A stretch of DNA of 7,116 nucleotides from Acidobacteriaceae bacterium (GTDB taxonomy: Bacteria > Acidobacteriota > Terriglobia > Terriglobales > Acidobacteriaceae). Positions 1 through 6,039 of this stretch are shown piece after piece. The position numbers and the translations under genes are program-made. Where the stretch lies: the NCBI GenBank assembly GCA_003139975.1, contig PLHN01000463.1:1-7116 (forward strand), written 5' to 3'. The first letter of the stretch is position 1. Each line of letters starts with the position of its first letter. The notes beneath the pieces were generated by a model that did no database searches, was not told where the DNA came from, and saw only the letters and a program-made list of their open reading frames with translations.

Positions 1-7
1 GTCCCAG

Positions 8-44
8 CCGAGCGCAAGCTCGGAAGCTGTTCAGCAGAACAGCT
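8..44. repeat. Two adjacent perfect hairpins near the left edge
   Basis: Two perfect inverted repeats lie almost back to back. The first pairs 8-13 (CCGAGC) with 18-23 (GCTCGG) around a 4-nt loop that reads GCAA on the plus strand, a GNRA-type tetraloop. The second pairs 25-32 (AGCTGTTC) with 37-44 (GAACAGCT) around the loop AGCA. No gene can be assigned to 1-118. A plus-strand gene entering from the left could end at TGA 46-48 or TAG 51-53, but too little of it is visible to tell. The GNRA loop hints that the functional RNA, if any, is read from the plus strand. The pair could be the 3' end of an upstream transcript, part of a structured RNA, or an intergenic palindromic repeat. I do not recognise an RNA family. 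Confidence 0.55.
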
Positions 45-65
45 CTGAAGTAGCCGCAAACAACT

Positions 66-94
66 TGAGCCGGTCCCGAACGGGGACCGGCTCA
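66..94 (-). terminator. Probable intrinsic terminator of the korA-korB operon
   Basis: A perfect 12-bp stem pairs 66-77 (TGAGCCGGTCCC) with 83-94 (GGGACCGGCTCA) around a 5-nt loop, 25 bases past the korB stop codon. On the minus strand the stem is followed by AGTTGTTTGC, which is T-enriched but not a clean U-run. On the plus strand it is followed by CATTTAAGT, so it might also serve a convergent gene off the left edge. Stem strength and position support termination. The imperfect T-tract is the main doubt. Confidence 0.65.
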
Positions 95-118
95 CATTTA
101 AGTATCGGTCGCGAAGCC

Positions 119-1174
119 CTACCGCAGCTCTTCCATGCACTTCGCCAGCGCTTCCCGCCCCGGCCGCGTCACCGATTCCGGCAGCGTGGCCAGCGGCTCA
201 TCCGTCACGTTCAGCATGTCAATGAACGTCGGCGCCTTCGAGTTGATGTAGAAAACCCCGGTCAGCACTTCGCCTTTCGCGTGCGACTCCATCAGACGCT
301 GTACCGCTTTGATCTTGTCCGTCGGATCGTACTCTTCTTCCAGCTTGCGCAGCCGCAGGCTCGATCCGTCGTGCATCGTTACTTCAAACGTCGTCCCCGG
401 ATCGTAGTCGACATTAATCTCTTCAAACGCCGGCACAAAACTCACCTCGTGCAGCGGCTCTTCATGCGCCTGCATGTATTTGTACGATTTCGTCGAGCCC
501 TCGTGATCGTTAAAGGTCACGCATGGCGAAACCACGTCGAGCATCACCGTGCCCTTATGCGCGATCGCTGCCTTCATCATGCTGCTGAGTTGCTTCTTGT
601 CTCCTGAAAACGACCGGCCCACAAACGTCGCGCCCAGCTGAATCGCCAACGAACAGGTATCGACCGGCGGAAGGTCGTTGATGACACCGCTCTTTAGCGT
701 TGAGCCCAGATCCGCCGTCGCCGAGAACTGCCCCTTCGTCAGCCCATACACTCCGTTGTCTTCGAGAATGTAAATAATCGGCAGATTCCGCCGCATCAGG
801 TGCATGAACTGTCCCGCGCCGATTGAAACCGTGTCGCCGTCGCCGGTCACGCCCAGAGCAATCAGATTCTTGTTCGCCAGCATCGCGCCTGTCGCTACTG
901 CCGGCATGCGTCCGTGCACCGAGTTAAAGCTGTGCGACCGGTTCATAAAATATGCCGGACTTTTCGACGAGCATCCGATCCCGCTGAACTTCGCCACGCG
1001 CTCCGGCGGCACACCCATCTCATACATCGCGTCGATGATCCGCTCCGAGATTGCGTTGTGTCCGCAGCCCGCGCACAGTGTCGTCTTCCCGCCGCGGTAG
1101 TCCACCACTTGCAGTCCGATGCGATTCGTCTTGGGAGCCGGAGTTGAGCTCGGCGTTGTCGGTGTGGTCCCCAT
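119..1174 (-). CDS. korB: 2-oxoacid:ferredoxin oxidoreductase, beta subunit (KorB type)
   Basis: The 351-residue product is the beta subunit of a CoA-dependent 2-oxoacid:ferredoxin oxidoreductase. It carries thiamine diphosphate and one 4Fe-4S cluster and sends electrons to ferredoxin in the cytoplasm. Four cysteines, C34, C37 (in CAGCGH), C68 (GIGCSS) and C218 (SPCVTF), have the spacing of the cluster ligands known in archaeal homologues. The diphosphate/Mg site is seen at GDGDT 111-115 and DNGVYGLTKGQ 139-149. The length is normal for the family. ATG 1174-1172 directly follows the korA stop codon (TAAATG), with GGAGGG about eight bases upstream inside korA, so translation is probably coupled. 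The first ~17 residues are a Pro/Thr/Ser-rich tail before the conserved domain. The substrate is most likely 2-oxoglutarate, but pyruvate or another 2-oxoacid cannot be excluded from motifs alone. No ferredoxin gene or separate delta subunit is in the window. Confidence 0.95.
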   Translation of the reverse strand: MGTTPTTPSSTPAPKTNRIGLQVVDYRGGKTTLCAGCGHNAISERIIDAMYEMGVPPERVAKFSGIGCSSKSPAYFMNRSHSFNSVHGRMPAVATGAMLANKNLIALGVTGDGDTVSIGAGQFMHLMRRNLPIIYILEDNGVYGLTKGQFSATADLGSTLKSGVINDLPPVDTCSLAIQLGATFVGRSFSGDKKQLSSMMKAAIAHKGTVMLDVVSPCVTFNDHEGSTKSYKYMQAHEEPLHEVSFVPAFEEINVDYDPGTTFEVTMHDGSSLRLRKLEEEYDPTDKIKAVQRLMESHAKGEVLTGVFYINSKAPTFIDMLNVTDEPLATLPESVTRPGREALAKCMEELR

Positions 1175-3013
1175 TTACTTTCCCTCCATCATCATCAGTT
1201 CGTCGGTCACCGAGCGCGCGTCAATCGGCAATCCATGAATATGGCAAATCGAACGCAGCCGCGGCGTCAGCTCCGCCTTGATGTCGAGCTTCAGCAAGCT
1301 GGCCATCTGCGCGTCGCGGTTCTGCTCCACTACATAGATGCGATCGTGTTTTTCAATAAACTCGTGCACTTCGCGCGTAAACGGATACGCACGCACGCGC
1401 AAATAATCCGTTTCAAGTTTGTATTCCTTTGCTAATTGATCGCGCGCTTCAATGATCGCCCAGTGCGAAGTTCCATAGGCCAGAATGCCAACCTTCGCCT
1501 TCCCGCTGCCCGCCGTCTCCGGTCGCGGCACAAACGAGCGCGCGGTCTCGAACTTCTTGTTGATGCGCTCCATGTTGCGCTCGAAATCGTCGGGCCGCTC
1601 GCTGTATTGCCCTTTCTCGTTATGTCCGCTGCCGCGCGCAAAGTAAGCCGCCGCGGGATGATCTGTGCCCGGCAGCGTCCGGTAGCCCACACCGTCGCCA
1701 TCCACATCCTTGTACCGGGCAAATCCGCCGAGCTTCTGCAGATCTTCTTTGCTCAGCACCTTGCCGCGCTCAATCGGTTTCTCAGGATATGGAAACGGGT
1801 CCGACATCCAGTTGTTCATGCCCAGATCCAGATCCGACATGACAAACACCGGAGTCTGAAACCGCTCCGCCAGATCGAACGCATCCTGCGCCATGGTGAA
1901 GCACTCGCTCACCGAATCCGGGAACAGCAGAATGTGCTTGGTGTCGCCGTGGCTCAGGAACGCGGTTGAGATCACGTCGCTTTGCGCAGTACGCGTAGGC
2001 AGCCCGGTCGACGGCCCCACCCGCTGAATATTCCAGATTACCGCGGGAACCTCGACGTAATAGGCCAGCCCGGTGAACTCCGCCATCAGCGAAATGCCGG
2101 GCCCCGCCGTCGCCGTCATGGAGCGCGCCCCTGCCCAGCCGGCGCCAATCACCATGCCGATTGCGGCCAGTTCATCCTCGGCCTGCACAATGGCAAAAGT
2201 CGCTTTCCCGTCCGGCCCAACGCGGTATTCCTTCATGTACTCGATCATCGTCTCCACCAGCGAGGACGACGGCGTGATCGGGTACCATGTGACCACGGTA
2301 CATCCCGCAAACATGCATCCCATCGCAGCGGCGGAATTGCCGTCGATAATGATCATGCCTTTTGTCTTATCCATCCGCTGGATGTGGAAGGGATCGCGTT
2401 TCTTCAAATTGGCGGCCGCGTAATCGTGTCCCGCCTTCGCCGCAGCCAGGTTCAGGGCAGCGGCCTTCGCTTTCGTCGCAAACTGCTTGCGGATCGCCTT
2501 CTCCACTTCCGCAAAGTCGATTTCCAGCAACTGCGCGGCGACGCCCACGTAGATCATGTTTTTGATGAGCTTGCGCAGCTTGGCTTCCGTGCACACCGCC
2601 GCCACCAGCTTGTCGTAGGGCACGGAATAAAAAGTTAGATCGTCGCGCAATTTGTCGAGCGCCAGGGGTTCGTCATAAAGCACGCTAGCTCCGGGCGCGA
2701 GCGTCTTCACGTCTTCCTGCGCCGTTTCCGCGTTCATAGCGATCAGCAGGTCGATTTCCTTCTTGCGTCCGATGTACCCGTCTTTATTGGCCCGAATCGT
2801 GAACCACGTCGGCAGCCCGGCAATGTTGGAAGGGAAGAGGTTCTTGCCCGAAATCGGCACGCCCATCTGGAAAATGCTGCGCAGAAGGACTGTGTTTGAG
2901 CTCTGCGACCCCGACCCGTTCACGGTCGCAACCTGAATCGTCATGTCATTAACAACGCGTCGCTGCCCCAGTTGACCGGATGATTCCCGGGGCACTACAT
3001 CGGTAGAGGCCAT
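1175..3013 (-). CDS. korA: 2-oxoacid:ferredoxin oxidoreductase, fused gamma-alpha subunit (KorA type)
   Basis: The 612-residue product is the large subunit partner of KorB. Residues ~25-200 are the gamma domain, which begins at the glycine motif NGSGSQSSN (32-40). Residues ~220-612 are the alpha part, with the pyrimidine-binding-domain signature YPITPSS (244-250), GPGISLM (304-310) and GPSTGLPT (333-340), then a C-terminal transketolase-like domain. This gamma-alpha fusion plus a separate beta subunit is the KorAB layout known from actinobacterial 2-oxoglutarate:ferredoxin oxidoreductases. The expected reaction is 2-oxoglutarate + CoA + oxidised ferredoxin to succinyl-CoA + CO2 + reduced ferredoxin. 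The first ATG (3013-3011) is preferred because AAAGG lies eight bases upstream. A second ATG at codon 24 (2944-2942), just before the conserved domain, has no visible ribosome site but cannot be ruled out. There is no 4Fe-4S ferredoxin domain in the chain. It is first in a two-gene operon with korB. Substrate specificity is inferred. Confidence 0.95.
   Translation of the reverse strand: MASTDVVPRESSGQLGQRRVVNDMTIQVATVNGSGSQSSNTVLLRSIFQMGVPISGKNLFPSNIAGLPTWFTIRANKDGYIGRKKEIDLLIAMNAETAQEDVKTLAPGASVLYDEPLALDKLRDDLTFYSVPYDKLVAAVCTEAKLRKLIKNMIYVGVAAQLLEIDFAEVEKAIRKQFATKAKAAALNLAAAKAGHDYAAANLKKRDPFHIQRMDKTKGMIIIDGNSAAAMGCMFAGCTVVTWYPITPSSSLVETMIEYMKEYRVGPDGKATFAIVQAEDELAAIGMVIGAGWAGARSMTATAGPGISLMAEFTGLAYYVEVPAVIWNIQRVGPSTGLPTRTAQSDVISTAFLSHGDTKHILLFPDSVSECFTMAQDAFDLAERFQTPVFVMSDLDLGMNNWMSDPFPYPEKPIERGKVLSKEDLQKLGGFARYKDVDGDGVGYRTLPGTDHPAAAYFARGSGHNEKGQYSERPDDFERNMERINKKFETARSFVPRPETAGSGKAKVGILAYGTSHWAIIEARDQLAKEYKLETDYLRVRAYPFTREVHEFIEKHDRIYVVEQNRDAQMASLLKLDIKAELTPRLRSICHIHGLPIDARSVTDELMMMEGK
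1182..1187 (-). promoter_or_regulatory. Ribosome binding site of korB inside the korA 3' end
   Basis: GGAGGG on the minus strand lies within the last codons of korA, about eight bases before the korB ATG. With the abutting TAA-ATG junction this fixes the korB start and implies translational coupling, which suits equimolar subunits. Confidence 0.75.
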
Positions 3014-3053
3014 TCCCTATACCTTTCTTGTTTTAAACGTGCAACCCTTTTTG

Positions 3054-3077
3054 GCCGGGCAAACCCCGTGACCCGGC
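3054..3077 (-). other. Hairpin in the predicted korA leader
   Basis: GCCGGG at 3054-3059 pairs perfectly with CCCGGC at 3072-3077 around a 12-base loop. If transcription starts just after the TATAAT at 3112-3107, this 6-bp GC stem sits mid-leader, about 40 bases before the korA start. On the minus strand it is followed by CAAAAAGGG, not a U-run, so it is not a terminator for that direction. It could be a leader element or chance. I do not recognise a riboswitch. Confidence 0.35.
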
Positions 3078-3106
3078 AGTTTCAGGAGTGGAAAATCGCA
3101 ATGTTT

Positions 3107-3112
3107 ATTATA
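3107..3112 (-). promoter_or_regulatory. Predicted -10 box of the korAB promoter
   Basis: The minus strand reads a perfect TATAAT, about 95 bases before the korA start codon. The best -35 partner is weak: GTGTTA at 3136-3131 with an 18-bp spacer, matching the consensus in three of six positions. The implied start point near 3100 gives a leader of roughly 87 bases. The perfect -10 in an AT-rich pocket of a GC-rich spacer, oriented toward korA, is the evidence. Confidence 0.5.
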
Positions 3113-3280
3113 ACGCCGCGTCGAGCGGGCTAACACACGACATCATGAGTCCCAAAACAGTTAACTAGGGGTCGGCAGCGGCAGAGCGGCGCAAGCCCAG
3201 GTGGTATTGAAGAATAACCGGAACCCTTCCCGACCACTTTACTTTGGTTCGGGCCAATCTACTCCGGGCTGCACTATCGA

Positions 3281-3289
3281 TGGGATAAT
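3281..3289 (+). promoter_or_regulatory. Predicted extended -10 promoter of hom
   Basis: TGGGATAAT fits the extended -10 pattern TGn followed by a TATAAT-like hexamer (five of six). It lies 34 bases before the hom ATG and predicts a short leader of about 28 bases. No good -35 box is seen, which is common for extended -10 promoters. A second weaker candidate, TTATAA at 3297-3302, lies just downstream. A leader this short leaves no room for a Thr or Met attenuator or a riboswitch if this start is the one used. Confidence 0.45.
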
Positions 3290-3323
3290 AGACTGGTTAT
3301 AAACCTGGCTCATAGAGAGAAGA

Positions 3324-4685
3324 ATGCCTCCAAGTTCAAAACCTGGTTCGTCCAATAAGGCGCTAACCCGAAACGTCGGCGCAGCCGACAAACCTTGCAA
3401 AGTCGCTCTCATCGGCTTCGGAACCGTCGGCAGCTCCGTCGCCAAAATTCTGGTCGAGCGCCGCAACACCCATCTGCGCCTCACGCACATCCTCAATCGC
3501 AATGTCGCCCGCAAAAAAGTCGACTGGCTTCCCACCGACGTCGTCTGGACCGAAAACATCGACGACATTCTCTCGTCCGACGCCGACATCGTCGTCGAAG
3601 TCATGGGCGGCCTGCAGCCCACCGAAGACTGGGTCCGCCGCGCCCTAACGTCGCGCAAATCCGTAGTCACCGCCAACAAGCAGCTCATCGCACATTGCGG
3701 CCCCGAGCTGATCGCGCTTGCCGGGCAAATGCAGCAGCAAATCGAGTTCGGCGCATCTGTGGCCGGCGGCGTGCCCGTCATTTCCGGATTGCATCAAGGT
3801 CTCGCCGGCGATGAACTGTTCAAGATCTACGGCATCCTCAATGGCACCTGCAATTACATCCTCAGCCAGATCGAGAGCAATGGAGTTTCCTTCGCCACCG
3901 CTCTGCGCGAAGCCCAGAAGCTCGGTTTCGCCGAGGCCGATCCCACCGACGACATCGACGGCCTTGACGCCCGCGCCAAGCTCACCATCCTCGCCCGCGT
4001 GGCCTTGCACTGCGACGTTGCCGCCTCCAGCATCGTGGCGCGCTCCATCTCCCCGATTGACGCTCTGGATTTCGAGAATGCCAGTCAGTTGGGTTGCACG
4101 ATCCGCCAGATCTCGCGCGCAGAATTGAAAGACGATCGCCTGTTTGCGGCGGTCGAGCCCGCGCTCGTGCAGCTCAACTCGCCGCTGGCGCGCGTCGAAG
4201 GCAGCCAGAACCTCGTCATGGCGACGGGCATTTACGGCGGCGAAACCGTTTTCGGCGGCCACGGCGCCGGTGGCCATCCCACTGCGGTCGCGGTCGTCTC
4301 CGACATTCTCGCCATAGCTCGGACAAATGAAGATACGACCAAGCACGCGCCGGCCAAGGAAGCTAGCGCCAAACAGGCGCCCAGCCGAGACGCGAGCCGC
4401 CCACGCCAGAAATCGCCGGCTGTGACCGCCGACTTCGTCACCAGACACTACCTGCGCTTCCTGGTAAAAGACCGCCCCGGCATCATCGCCAGCCTGGCCT
4501 CGATTCTGGCTAAGAGCGAAATCAATATTCTTTCCGTGCTCCAGAAACCTAACTCCTCAAAGTCGCACCTGCCGCTTCTGATCACTTTAGAAGAATGCCC
4601 GACCTCGCTGGTCGAGCAAGCATTAGAGCAAATCAACGCGCTGGATTTTATGGTCCAGCCCTGCCTGCATCTGCCGATTCTATGA
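3324..4685 (+). CDS. hom: Homoserine dehydrogenase with C-terminal ACT domain
   Basis: The enzyme (EC 1.1.1.3) reduces L-aspartate 4-semialdehyde to L-homoserine with NAD(P)H, the branch step toward threonine and methionine. The 453-residue chain has an N-terminal Rossmann domain with GFGTVG (31-36), then TANKQLIA (116-123) and the substrate-domain stretch GGVPVISG (148-155). E204, D215 and K219 match the spacing of the catalytic E/D/K set described for the yeast enzyme. Residues ~375-453 are an ACT domain, starting around HYLRFLVKDRPG, the usual site of threonine feedback control. No aspartate kinase domain is present, so it is monofunctional. Between the catalytic and ACT domains, residues ~334-368 form a hydrophilic linker rich in Ala, Lys, Ser and Pro that looks disordered. 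The chosen ATG has only a weak purine-rich ribosome site (AGAGAG), and ~25 residues precede the Rossmann fold. The gene is divergent from korA and convergent with accA, so it is probably its own transcription unit. Confidence 0.96.
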   Translation: MPPSSKPGSSNKALTRNVGAADKPCKVALIGFGTVGSSVAKILVERRNTHLRLTHILNRNVARKKVDWLPTDVVWTENIDDILSSDADIVVEVMGGLQPTEDWVRRALTSRKSVVTANKQLIAHCGPELIALAGQMQQQIEFGASVAGGVPVISGLHQGLAGDELFKIYGILNGTCNYILSQIESNGVSFATALREAQKLGFAEADPTDDIDGLDARAKLTILARVALHCDVAASSIVARSISPIDALDFENASQLGCTIRQISRAELKDDRLFAAVEPALVQLNSPLARVEGSQNLVMATGIYGGETVFGGHGAGGHPTAVAVVSDILAIARTNEDTTKHAPAKEASAKQAPSRDASRPRQKSPAVTADFVTRHYLRFLVKDRPGIIASLASILAKSEINILSVLQKPNSSKSHLPLLITLEECPTSLVEQALEQINALDFMVQPCLHLPIL

Positions 4686-4851
4686 GGAAAATCAAGGCGG
4701 TTTTGTGAGGGAAAATCCGGGAGGAAGAAGACTTCCATTCAGTGTACCGTCTGCGGGACCGTGGAAGAGCGGCCCTTCATGGCCACGTAAGCGTTCGAAT
4801 CAACCGGAGGGTTTAGCCGCGGTGCCGCGGCGAGAGGATTCGCTCCCAGCC
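4686..4851. other. Spacer between convergent hom and accA, with weak hairpins
   Basis: This 166-base spacer holds no supportable gene. Two small inverted repeats are visible: GGAAG 4723-4727 with CTTCC 4732-4736 (loop AAGA), and GCCGCG 4816-4821 with CGCGGC 4826-4831 (loop GTGC). Neither is followed by a U-run on either strand, so intrinsic termination for hom or accA is not convincing here. Rho-dependent termination or read-through into the opposing gene is possible. Confidence 0.4.
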
Positions 4852-5811
4852 CTATCCTTCCACCTGAAAGAATTGCGCCATCTTGCGGAATTTCTGATAC
4901 CGCGCCTCCAGCAAATCCCGCACTGAGAGCTTCTTCAACTCCGCCAGATGCTGCGTCAGCGCCTGGTCCAGCAACTCGGCGGCCCGCGCATGATCGCTGT
5001 GCGCGCCGCCCGCGGGCTCGGGGATGATACCGTCAATGCAGCCCAATTCGCTCATGTCTTTTGCCGTGATCTTCATCGCCTCCGCCGCCAGTTCTTTCTT
5101 GCTGGCATCGCGCCACATGATCGACGCGCATCCCTCCGGCGAGATCACCGAGTACACCGAGTTCTCCATCATCAGCACGCGGTCGGCCACCGCAATCGCC
5201 AGCGCTCCCCCGCTCCCACCTACCCCGATCACGGTCGCAATAATCGGCACTTCCAGCCGCGACATCTCCAGCAGGTTCCGCGCAATCGCCTCGCCCTGCC
5301 CGCGCTCTTCTGCGTGCAATCCCGGGTAAGCGCCGTCCGTATCCACAAAACTTAAAATCGGACGTCCGAACTTCTCCCCAATCCTCATCACGCGCAGCGC
5401 CTTGCGATAGCCCTCCGGGTGCGGCATTCCAAAATTGCGATACACACGCTGCTTTGCGTCCCGCGCCTTCTGCTGCCCAATCACGATCACTTCCTCGCCG
5501 TGGAACCGCGCCATGCCGCATACAATGGCGGGATCGTCCCGGAATCCGCGGTCCCCGTGAATCTCGCTCCAATCCGTGAAAATGCGCTCCACATAATCGA
5601 GCGTGTACGGCCGCTGCGGATGCCGTGCCAGATTTGTCCGCTCCCACGCGTTCAGCGGCGCCGACACCTCGCGCCGCAGGTCGTTGACGCGCTCGTGCAA
5701 CTGTTGGATCTGTCGCCGGGTCTCCTCGCCCTGCCCTTCCAGCGACTCCAGGCGTGCAATCTGCTGCGCTATTTTGTCCAACTCCTGTCGCGCTTTCAAT
5801 CCTGAATCCAT
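4852..5811 (-). CDS. accA: Acetyl-CoA carboxylase carboxyltransferase subunit alpha
   Basis: AccA pairs with AccD to move the carboxyl group from biotin-BCCP to acetyl-CoA, making malonyl-CoA for fatty acid synthesis. Starting at ATG 5811-5809 the protein is 319 residues, the same length as E. coli AccA. Residues ~1-50 form a heptad-like helical N-terminus, LARHPQRPYTLDYV (61-74) is the family signature, and the crotonase-like core includes DTDGAYPG (157-164), GGSGGALA (198-205) and SPEGCAS (224-230). The frame stays open upstream to an ATG at 5976, but those 55 extra residues are low-complexity, unlike AccA, and have no ribosome site. GGGA lies 11 bases before the chosen ATG. Residue 159 is Asp where family members usually have Pro (DTPGAYPG). 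It lies downstream of dnaE on the same strand, the same neighbour order as in E. coli. accD is not in the window. Confidence 0.96.
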   Translation of the reverse strand: MDSGLKARQELDKIAQQIARLESLEGQGEETRRQIQQLHERVNDLRREVSAPLNAWERTNLARHPQRPYTLDYVERIFTDWSEIHGDRGFRDDPAIVCGMARFHGEEVIVIGQQKARDAKQRVYRNFGMPHPEGYRKALRVMRIGEKFGRPILSFVDTDGAYPGLHAEERGQGEAIARNLLEMSRLEVPIIATVIGVGGSGGALAIAVADRVLMMENSVYSVISPEGCASIMWRDASKKELAAEAMKITAKDMSELGCIDGIIPEPAGGAHSDHARAAELLDQALTQHLAELKKLSVRDLLEARYQKFRKMAQFFQVEG

Positions 5812-6033
5812 CTTGATGACATTCCCATTCCTGCGGGTGTGATGCTCTTCCACAATCGAGAGTAAGAAGTCGGCGCCCGCCACTGCCGGATGCTCTGCGC
5901 TCACTACTGCGGGACGTCCCGTAACCGTACCTTGCTGTTTCGCCCGCTTTGTTTTCGCTCGGCGCATCGGTCGCATCGCGTGTTACAGGGTTAAATGAAT
6001 GACGATCGACCGATAACGATCGACGAATAACGA
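5812..6033 (-). other. dnaE-accA spacer (222 bases)
   Basis: The spacer holds no convincing gene, although the accA frame continues open through most of it. It contains a 12-bp perfect palindrome (5910-5921) and, at its dnaE end, part of a 14-bp tandem repeat. I see no clear sigma70-type promoter reading toward accA. accA may therefore be co-transcribed with dnaE or use a promoter that I cannot recognise. Confidence 0.5.
5910..5921. repeat. 12-bp perfect palindrome upstream of accA
   Basis: CGGGACGTCCCG is fully self-complementary and sits about 100 bases upstream of the accA start. With no loop it fits a dimeric DNA-binding protein site better than an RNA hairpin. No regulator is suggested by sequence alone, and chance occurrence is plausible. 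Confidence 0.35.
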
Positions 6034-6039
6034 TCAATT
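5998..6039. repeat. 14-bp tandem repeat, three units, overlapping the dnaE stop
   Basis: Three units of exactly 14 bases follow each other: AATGACGATCGACC (5998-6011), GATAACGATCGACG (6012-6025) and AATAACGATCAATT (6026-6039). A partial fourth copy, AATGACG, follows at 6040-6046 within the dnaE coding end. The first two units contain the palindrome CGATCG and the third has CGATCA. The dnaE stop codon and its last codons lie inside the array. Origin by replication slippage is likely; a binding-site array is an alternative. Confidence 0.6.

Noticed and set aside
65..607. Plus-strand open frame of 180 codons opposite the korB 3' end
   Set aside because: It begins inside the terminator hairpin and runs antisense to korB, with an Arg/His-rich composition and no domain. 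The frame is open to the left edge, so a gene entering from outside cannot be fully excluded, but nothing supports one.
1436..2638. Two open frames on the plus strand opposite korA (177 and 218 codons)
   Set aside because: Both are antisense to korA and Arg/His-rich, typical shadows of a GC-rich coding strand, with no motifs.
3645..4448. Long open frame (267 codons) on the minus strand inside hom
   Set aside because: It lies wholly antisense to a confidently identified enzyme, has a Gly/Ala/Asp-rich composition expected from the complement of GC-rich codons, and shows no recognisable domain.
4791..4810. tRNA-like TTCGAATC sequence
   Set aside because: The flanking bases do not form a T-arm stem, and no anticodon or acceptor arm can be built around it.
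4816..4831. GCCGCG/CGCGGC hairpin as an intrinsic terminator for hom or accA
   Set aside because: No T-run follows on either strand, so it was listed only as a weak hairpin.
4705..4926. Small GTG-started plus-strand frame (73 codons) between hom and accA
   Set aside because: Its second half is antisense to the accA 3' end, and it has no domain or ribosome site.
5812..5976. 55-residue N-terminal extension of AccA from ATG 5976
   Set aside because: The extension has no ribosome site and no similarity to AccA. The internal ATG at 5811 gives exactly the usual 319 residues.
5033..6037. Long open frame (334 codons) on the minus strand, shifted relative to accA
   Set aside because: It overlaps accA on the same strand in another frame. 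Its product is Arg/Gly/Ala-rich with no family features, whereas the accA frame aligns well with AccA.
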